Program-made: the position numbers and the translations under genes
The notes under the pieces: generated by a model
What the model was told of the DNA's origin: nothing
What the model saw: only the letters and a program-made list of their open reading frames with translations
The model's database searches: none
Shown: piece after piece, positions 56,598 to 64,000 of the stretch
How the letters are laid out: every line of letters begins with the position of its first letter
Numbering within the stretch: position 1 is the stretch's first letter
NCBI GenBank assembly: GCA_038380795.1
Contig: CM076275.1
Location: forward strand, 5,210,501-5,274,500
Direction: 5' to 3'
Length of the DNA: 64,000 bases
Source: Pyrocephalus nanus
Lineage: Eukaryota; Chordata; Aves; Passeriformes; Tyrannidae

Positions 56598-59115
56598 CGG
56601 CCCCCCTGCCCCCCGTGCCGTGCTGGGGGTGTGCAGGCTCCGGGCGCTGCTCTCCTGGGAAGGGCCTCCCTCTCCCCTCTCCTCTCGGGGAGTGTGGTGG
56701 GTTTGGTCTGCGAGAGGACGGGGCTGCCCACCGTCAGAGCCGCCCAGCCGCAGCAGGGTCCCGCGCTGGGCTGCATCCGGAAGGTGGGATCCGGGCTGGG
56801 GTGGTGTCTTCCCTGGAGGCTCCTTGGGCAGCTGGTCCAGCGAAACAGCCCCTTGGCACCTTGTGTAAATAGTCACTTTGGGAGGTGAGGAATCCCAGGG
56901 ATGTAGATTTTATTTTATTTTTATTTTTTTAAATCTCAACCTTTCCGTATTTGCCCCGCTCCTACAGTCAGGGCGGGGAACAGGGACTGCTCTTTTTTGT
57001 GCCAGTTTGTTGGTTTTTCTTTTTATTTTTTTTTTCCCTGAGCACTTTATTTTTACAGCAACAGACAAACCTCAGCTCAGGTTAGTGAGCGTGGAGCTGC
57101 CTCCTCGCCCTGGCCGTGTGGGGAGGGCGGGCAGAGCCGGAGGTGTGGAGCATCCCGGGCCCACAGCTCTCCTGCCATGGGATGCCCAGTCATGGGCGTT
57201 GGCTCCTGCTGTGCTCCAGCTCTGTTTCCAGCTGCCTTGAGCAGGAAGGCTGAGCAGGGCCTGGGCCAGGCTTTCAGTAGTGACACTTCTTTATCCCCGT
57301 CCAGCGCACAACCTAATGCTTGGCTTTCGGAAACGTTAGAGAACCGAGGCATGCAGAGAGCAAACAGGCTGTGCCATAATGAGGGGCTGAGCTGGTCACC
57401 TTTGGCTGGGAGCCCTTTCCCTGTGTGGGATGAGGTGTCCCCAGGGGTCACCACGTGCTGCCTGCACGCCACAAAAATACATCACCTTGTTTACAGTGCC
57501 TGAGCTGGCCCCGGCACTGCTCTGGCTGCGTCTGCAGGCCGACACTGAATGTCAAATCACACACAAAAACTCCATAATATTTCTTTTTTTAACCCTTTCT
57601 TTCCTGGTCCCACTCCTTCTGCATCCTCTGTCTCTGCTCAGCTCCTCTCCTCCTCTAGGATGCAGCTCTCTGGTACTTCTCCCTGCACTCCTGTTGCTCC
57701 TTGTGTTGTGGCTGGTGCATGCCTGGCAGAGACAGCCCTTGCAATCCTGCTGCTTTCCTTCCTCTGTGAGCCCAGCTTCCTCCTTACAAGAGTTTCTTCG
57801 CCTTTCTGCTGGATTTCTATTTTTTTTAAGACAAGGGATAAAATTCATCCTCCGTGGAATGGGCCGAACTCCTCCCTGCTAAAGCGGCATCTCCCAAACA
57901 CCGGCAGCGCTGTGGCTTCCTTTGGAGAGCCTGTATCCTGCATCCCACTGCAGCCCTGTCTCCCTGGGTGTGGACAAAGGCTGCTGGTGGTGGTGGGAAA
58001 GGAGGGTGGGTACAGCAGCCATGGGCTGTGTTCCTGTCTTTGGTGGAGGATGAGTGAGGCTTGGGATTATTTTTGGTGTTTGATCTGCTTCTGGGAGGAG
58101 AAGGCTGTGCAGAGTGGTGTCCCTGCAGCCTGTCTCCTCCATGTGTGTTGTTTTGTGTCTTGCACTGTGTTCCCTTTGCTGGCTCTGTTCTGGGTGCCCC
58201 ATGCTGGTATGTGGACCCATGGCCAGGTGTGGGTGGGGCTGTGCCACGCCACTGCTCCTTTCCAGCCCCTCACCTGCTTTCTGCTTCTCTTGGGACTCAT
58301 CTTGTCTCCTCCAAGTCTGTGCTGGGGAAGGTTTTGGCATGACCAGCATTGCTTGGCCAGGAGCAGAGCAAAGCTTTAATTCAAATCCTCCCTCTGGAGG
58401 GCACCACGGGGATAGAGAGGAAGCACCCAGGTCTGGGAAGGGGCTCCAGGGAACACACAGGTGGGAAAAGTGCAATATTCATGTCCATTCCCTGTGTAGT
58501 GACCCCAGTGTGGCCCTTGGGGGTTGGGTTTGAGTCAAAAATGTCACCCTTGGCAGAGGAGGGAGGGCTGTGAGGAGCAGGGGATGTCTGATGCTTCCCC
58601 CTCCCCTGCCAGTAGTACCCCATAAGAAGGTTGGCCACATGTTTGGGGACAGCAGGGCATGTCCCCAGCCTGGGACTGAGCATCAGTGGCTTTGCTGGTG
58701 GGGCTCCTGGCATCCAGACTCACTTTGGAAGTGCAGTGAAGACCTAATTTCCAAGAAGACAGACATATCACAGAAGCATTAAAAGGTTTTTGCAGCTCTT
58801 CACTTTTATGGGGGTGATCAGGGGTGTTTGAAGATGGGGCCAGATGTGATGGTGGGACACATGGCATGAGGGGCTCTGCTGAGCCAGGAGGGGCTGACAC
58901 AGGACCTGATGGACACGAAAACTTGACACTTGTGTATTGTAGGTTGCTCAGTAACCAAGAAAATCGTCTGTGTAAATATAGCAATGGTCATGTCCATGTC
59001 TCGTGCCTATGGATATTGTCAGAGTACAGCGAGTGTAGCTGCCCAGTGGGAGAGCTGGTGCTGCACCCGAATCATGTATCTTACTTTAATCAATAAATAT
59101 GATCTATTTTTTATG
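56598..59115 (+). other. SLC36A1: SLC36A1 3' UTR
   Basis: About 2.5 kb from the stop codon to the AATAAA at 59092. The early part holds T-rich segments (about 56906-57060) typical of 3' UTRs. No competing coding exon was found. Confidence 0.6.
59092..59097 (+). terminator. SLC36A1: Polyadenylation signal AATAAA of SLC36A1
   Basis: A canonical hexamer in an AT-rich patch, followed by T-rich sequence (ATCTATTTTTTATGTG) suited to a downstream element. Confidence 0.65.
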
Positions 59116-60455
59116 TGTAAAGGCTCTGGGGTACGAGAATGGGGGTTTCTCTTCCCAAAGGCATCCGTGTGAGAGCAGGGCACGTGGAGCCCAGCAGCCA
59201 GCCAGGATCAGACCCTGTGCTGTGCTCACCCCCCCAGCAGCACACTCGACTTCTCCTTCTCCTGAGGGTTTCAAATAGAAGTGTTTCAGCTTCGCTGCTT
59301 GGAAAATTGTGATTTTTCTTCTGACCTCATTTGTGCAAGTAGGTTGTGGGCAGAGCCTATATGGGCTTTCAGGGCTGGGCTCTTCTCTGCCCCACCAAAG
59401 CTGTGCCTTGGTTTCTCAGCTGTGTCCTATGACCCAGCAGCCTGATTTATGCCAAAAGTGGGGCTGCAGCTCAAAAAAGAGCCCAGCACGTGCCAGTGGG
59501 GGATGCTGAGCTGCTGCTGATCCGCCCAAGAGATCAAAGGAGCAAAAGTCAGCCCACGCAGGGAGAGGGGCGCTGCGCCAGCATCTCTGCAGCTCGGCTT
59601 ATCCTCACGCTGCTGAATAATTCATGCCATTGCAGTGTGTCATTAGAGGGCTGCTGGAAAAAATCAGTGCTTTAAAAAGTTCATCTTTTGAAGCTCTGGA
59701 AGAAAATGTTTAAAGTGGAAGGCTTTTTGCAGACTTATGAGAAGTGTGGATTCAAGGTCACCTGAACCCCAGGGCAGGAGGGGTGGCTGAGTGGTGTTTG
59801 GGGTGGCTCCTGGTGTTTGGGGGGCTTGACTATGCAGAGTTACCATGGTTGGATCTACAGCCATCCTTCCTTAGGGCTGTGTGCTACAAGGCTGTTCCTA
59901 TACCATGAAATGGCTTTGCTGAGGCTGCTCCTTCCCAGGTGTCACTTAGCAGAGTGTTGTTCCGTCAGCACGCAGGGGGATGAGCCTGCTGTGGGGACTT
60001 GTTTGCACTTTTGGAGTTTTGTTAAAATAGCCCCAGGGAGCTGCAAAGAGCCCACTTTGGCAGAGGAAAGCTGAGCTGGAGACCTGCACAAGTGCAGCCA
60101 AGTGCTCCCACCCGATTTTAATTTGAGATTAACCCCAGCTGAGGTGGGAGGTCTGGCCATGCCAGGGGATGGTTATCCTGCAGTCAGCACTTCAGGCAGG
60201 AGAAGGGTGATCCTGCTGGTGCCTTCCCACCCTCTCCATGTGATGAGCTCTCCTGGAAACAACAGGTAGGATGTTGTGTGCCTGGGGTGTTTTGGGTGAG
60301 TCCTGGGCTTGGGACACTTGCTGTCTTGATACTTGTCTGAGAGCTTTTGGTGTCCAAAATAAGCTGTTATTTCCTGGGTTGCCCTTGGCTGAAGCTTGGC
60401 AGGGATGGTCCTACTTACAAGGGAATTCCTGAGATACCACAGAAAATCATAATAG
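59116..60455. other. Gap between convergent SLC36A1 and FAT2
   Basis: About 1.3 kb between the inferred 3' ends. No coding exon, RNA gene or recognisable repeat was seen. Confidence 0.5.
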
Positions 60456-60473
60456 TACAAAAATCCAAACTCT

Positions 60474-60479
60474 TTTAAT
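60474..60479 (-). terminator. FAT2: Variant polyadenylation signal ATTAAA, candidate for FAT2
   Basis: ATTAAA on the minus strand about 1.05 kb after the FAT2 stop. It is the most common variant signal. No AATAAA was seen on the minus strand between it and the stop. Confidence 0.4.
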
Positions 60480-60856
60480 ACTTTCAAAAAATTCGACAAC
60501 AAAAAAAAGTTACATCAAACAACCAACCAAAGAAAACCTCTCACGAAGAAACGATACATTTCCAAGCACAAGGACAAACAGGCAAACCCACGCTCGGTGG
60601 CCTCGGTGCCCTGTCTCCAGGTGGTGCTGGCCAGTCTTTCTGGGATGCACCAGGGAGCCCCAGCTGGGGGGCAGGACCATGTCCTGCTGTGTTCAGGGTG
60701 GGACTGTGACAGCCACGGGGACACAGCTGTGCACACAGTCCTCGGGGCAGGGTCTCCCTCAGTTGTGTGAGCACAGCCCCACTGGGCAGACTGGTTTGAG
60801 TCTGTGGGTGGTTCCTGGTGTGACAAACCTTGTTGCTTGGTTTTCTACAGAAATGG

Positions 60857-60905
60857 ACTCTTTTTTCCTTTTTTTCTTTTTTTTTTCTTTTTTTTTTTCT
60901 TTCTC
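60857..60905 (+). repeat. Polypyrimidine (T-rich) tract
   Basis: Runs of T broken by single C residues. It lies in the inferred 3' UTR of FAT2 on the opposite strand. Confidence 0.85.
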
Positions 60906-61531
60906 CCTTGGACTTCTGTTGGCCAAGTGAGGGATGTGCTGAAAGGACCAGCTGCATTCCCTCATCTCTCTCCCAGTATCAGGGAGCAGACATGGAAGAG
61001 GGTTTGCCCCAGCTGATCCATTCCACTGGGCAAACTGTTGGCTTGATGCAAGCCCTTGAAGCCAGAGCTGGGGGCAGGGGTCCTCTGCTACCCCATGTGG
61101 GGCACTGCCAGGCTGTGCATTACTAGTCCTTTCATACCTTCTCCACCACTACTGCTGCCATATCTGCAGTGCTTGCCCTGCTCCTCATCCTCCCCTTGGC
61201 CAGGGAGCCTGGGGTGGGAGGAGGTGACATGCAGTGGCCCTACATGATGGGGAAGGCCCCTTGGTAAGGAGGCAGGTTAGTCACTGGCATCCCAGGAGCA
61301 TCCTCCGTGTCCCAGCAGTGGCTGGAGCATTTCCCCTCCATTTGCAGCAGGAGCACCATGGAGGGCAGCGAGGGGAAAGATCCAGCCAAATTACAACCCA
61401 GCCGTGCAGGGGGAGATGCTGCAAGCTGTGGGGGACACACAGGAGCCTCCCTTCAGCAGCACGTGCCAGCCCCCTGCACGCTGTTCTGTGTGGAGATGTG
61501 CTTCTCTTCCCATCTCAAGAGCGAGCCCCCC

Positions 61532-63451
61532 TTAGAACATCACCTCCTCGCAGCTCCCGTAGTCGCTCTCCACCATGTCAGAGCCCTCGTAGTTGGGGGG
61601 TGGCAGGGGCTGGGCTCGGATGCTGGGCTGGTGGCCCACCTCGCAGTCTGCATAGGAGGGCTGGGCCACGCTCAGCCGCATGCTCACCCGCTTGTAGCCC
61701 GGGTCGGGCTGGTACGGGACACCCTCGCCCTGCACCAGCTGGGCTGGGTAGTAGCTGATGGCCGTGTACTCGTTCTGGCACTGGGAAGCTCCCACGTCCA
61801 CAGGGCCGAGCGGCAGGAAGTCCTCCAGGTTCTGGTTGCTGTAGCGGGGCGGGATGGGCGCTCGCTTGTTGCTCTGGTCCAGCGGGAAGGGAAAGCCCCC
61901 GTAAAGGGCGACCGGCTCCGTGTCCGCCGGCGGAGGGGGCGGCGGGGGGAGAGGAGGGTGGGAGGAGGACGCAGGGGGGCCTTGAATGATCTCGTAGTGG
62001 GAGTATTCCTGGACATCTGACGACAGGTACCGGGGGGGCCAGTAGGTTGTTTCTGCTGGGTAGACTGAAATAAAAGAGAGCTGTGTTAGCTGCAGCTCAA
62101 GCAGTTGTTGCCTCTCTCGCCCTCCTGCTAATTCCTTCTGTGGGCCTTGAGCCCGTAGGAGATGTGGCAGACTGGGGAAGAGAGGAGACATGGGGACAGG
62201 GGAGCTCTAGTTGCTGCTTTGGGAATTGAGGGGACCTGAGGGCACCCCTGGCTGTGCTGAGGCAGCATCCCTACCAGCCTGCAGAGATCCACTACTCTAG
62301 CGCCCAAAAGACACACTTCATCACACCATTTGGATGCAAGAAGCTTGCATCATGAAGGGACTGGAGCAGAGCCAGTGATCCCCTGTATCTGTCCCTTTCC
62401 CTGTAGTTACTCTTGTGAACTCCCTTCTAAGACTGTGCTTTGGTGATGAACATGGAGTAACTCTGCTGTCCAGAGCCATGCAAGGTGTCCCTGAGGATGT
62501 GATCCCTCTTCCTAGGAACACTGATGCAAATGTCTTCACTAAAATTCACAATAACTTTCAGGATCTCAATTTTCTTCTTTCATTTTTCTCTTTTACAGGG
62601 TGTTTTGACTCAGGGTATGTGGGAATCCAGGCTAGGCATTAATGGTTTCCCTGCTGATTGTGTATGAGCAGAAAACTGGGATGTACTGGTGAGCAAGGAG
62701 GAAAGAGCCAATAAAAGCCCTATAACAGGGCTGGGGAAATATTTGCCCATGCTTTGCTTGGCCACAACACCATTTGCTCCTCATGTTTTCAAACCTCAGA
62801 CCCACTTTACAAGGGGAAGGGGGACATGTAAGAGCAAGGAAAAGCTGTGGCTACTGACCCATCTCCTCCCTGGCCCAGGTGCACTTGATGAAGGACTCGT
62901 TGTCGGAGTTGGAGGGGGGTGCAGCGGGGGGCAGGTTGGGGGCCACACTGCACACAATGGTGCCCCGGTGCTTGGGGGCGTTGGCAGAGTTGAAGGTGAT
63001 GAACTCGGGGGTGCCGGTGGGTTTGCGCTGCTCCGGCGTGGCCCGGTCCAGGTTGTTGTGCGCTGCGTCGCTGAGGATGTTGAGCTCGATGGGTGGCACG
63101 GCCTGGGTGCCCACACCCACGCTCTTGGAGAACTCGCTCTTGGAGAGCAGGTCGGGGTCCTCCCGGGCCACGGGCTTGTGAGCCTTGGCGCGGTGCCGGT
63201 AGCGCTTGCGGATGAGCACGAAGGCCACGACCAGGATGGCCGCCCCCAGCACGCCCGCCACGATCTCCGCGATCTCCTCGGGGCCCACCGCCCACTGCGT
63301 GGGCACGATGGCGGGGGTGATGATGGGCTGGGTGCAGTAGTCCCCTTGGTAGTCGGAGGGGCAGATGCAGTGGACGGAGCCCTGGCTGCTCACGCAGCGC
63401 CCGGAGTTGCGGCACGGGTTGTCTTGGCACTCCTCGGCCAGCTTCTCGCAC
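61532..63451 (-). CDS. FAT2: Protocadherin FAT2, last two coding exons (partial)
   Basis: FAT2 is a giant atypical cadherin acting in cell migration and planar polarity. Only its 3' end is here. Exons in transcript order: 63451-62859 and 62064-61532, joined in phase (ATG G plus TC). The first encodes a six-cysteine EGF module (CQDNPC to the cysteine of QGDYC), a short juxtamembrane stretch, one hydrophobic membrane segment ([18 protein letters not shown]) with a basic stop-transfer (RKRYRHR), and the start of the cytoplasmic tail. The second encodes the rest of the tail: a pure proline run after HPPL, several Tyr-containing motifs, and a terminus ending [11 protein letters not shown]. The upstream cadherin exons lie beyond the right edge. 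Assignment to FAT2 rather than FAT1 or FAT3 rests mainly on its position beside SLC36A1, plus the EGF-TM-tail architecture. Confidence 0.88.
62065..62858 (-). other. FAT2 last intron
   Basis: A 794-base intron with a weak donor (GTCAGT) and a good acceptor (TTTTATTTCAG). Nothing else is recognisable. Confidence 0.8.
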
Positions 63452-64000
63452 CTGCGGGGAGGAAAGGATGGAGACAACCACCATCAGCCTGGGGATGCAG
63501 CTAAAACTGCCTTACCCTGTTCAGGGCTCTGACTTAGACCAGCCAAGGATGCTCCATCCCCATCTGCTCTCCCTCTCCCTTGCTTCTCCTGGCAGAGGGC
63601 TGTGATCCTGGAGTATAAAATGATGCTTTCCAGGACACTGTGTTTAACAGGGTGGTCCTACTTTTCAGTCGTGTGCAGCAAATTAAAATGGGAGCCTTCC
63701 TGCCTCAGAGGAGTGTCTGGAGTTCTAGGGCTAACAAAGCATTAGAAAGGTGCTTCTGTTCTGTTAAATTAGGGAGCCCAGGTTGAGTCTGAGATGTGTT
63801 AACCCCTTGTGAAGTCTTCTACATCTCAGGATGGTTTGTAGATGTCTGCAGGTTGCAGCAAACATTTAGGAATAACTACCCTGAGAAGTGGTGAATGGGT
63901 ATCCTTGTTGCAGAGCCTTTTTGACATTTTATGGAGCATCTGCAGAACTGGGATGGAATTTCTGATTCTCTGTCCTGCTCTACCACACACGGCCTAAATG
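63452..64000 (-). other. FAT2 intron, right end of window
   Basis: Follows the acceptor CCCCGCAG of the EGF-TM exon. No upstream FAT2 exon was found before the window ends. Confidence 0.6.

Larger units (their letters stand above)
60456..61531 (-). other. FAT2: FAT2 3' UTR
   Basis: Inferred from the FAT2 stop codon at 61532-61534 to a minus-strand ATTAAA at 60474-60479. It contains a long pyrimidine tract on the plus strand (60857-60905), which is A/G-rich in the FAT2 transcript. Confidence 0.45.

Overview
This is vertebrate nuclear DNA, almost certainly from a bird. It has long GT-AG introns, CpG-rich promoters and two reverse-oriented fragments that look like avian CR1 retroposons (about 31.1-31.4 kb and 37.4-37.8 kb). 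The gene order matches, from memory, the ANXA6-CCDC69-GM2A-SLC36A1-FAT2 block of human chromosome 5q33. All exon models were built by hand from splice sites, reading phase and remembered family sequences; no alignment was run.

Layout, left to right. The 5' half of ANXA6 is on the minus strand (13 coding exons, 628-6369), and its second half lies beyond the left edge. A complete cationic amino acid transporter gene of the CAT branch of SLC7 is on the plus strand (12 coding exons, 11133-16889, 633 codons). Complete CCDC69 is on the minus strand (9 exons, 18709-26154, 305 codons). Complete GM2A is on the plus strand (4 exons, 32266-35632, 202 codons). Complete SLC36A1 is on the plus strand (10 coding exons, 41571-56597, 500 codons from the upstream start or 475 from the conserved one). 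The last two coding exons of FAT2 are on the minus strand (61532-63451).

The most unexpected item is the CAT gene between ANXA6 and CCDC69. I do not recall a gene there in human. It keeps phase across every exon, has a plausible promoter and first exon, and its affinity-determining loop looks like the low-affinity CAT-2A form. The other notable region is around GM2A and SLC36A1, both of which act in lysosomes. GM2A is bracketed by two directly repeated G-rich segments, uses a GC-AG intron and lacks any N-glycosylation sequon. The CpG-rich region ahead of SLC36A1 holds a perfect 10-bp CLEAR-type palindrome, and a second, TATA-containing promoter candidate sits just before the SLC36A1 start codon.

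ANXA6 and the CAT gene are divergent, as are CCDC69 and GM2A. The CAT gene and CCDC69 converge, as do SLC36A1 and FAT2. The rest is intron, UTR and intergenic sequence with simple repeats, two CR1 fragments and one LTR-like stretch. I saw no tRNA, rRNA, CRISPR array or other RNA gene.
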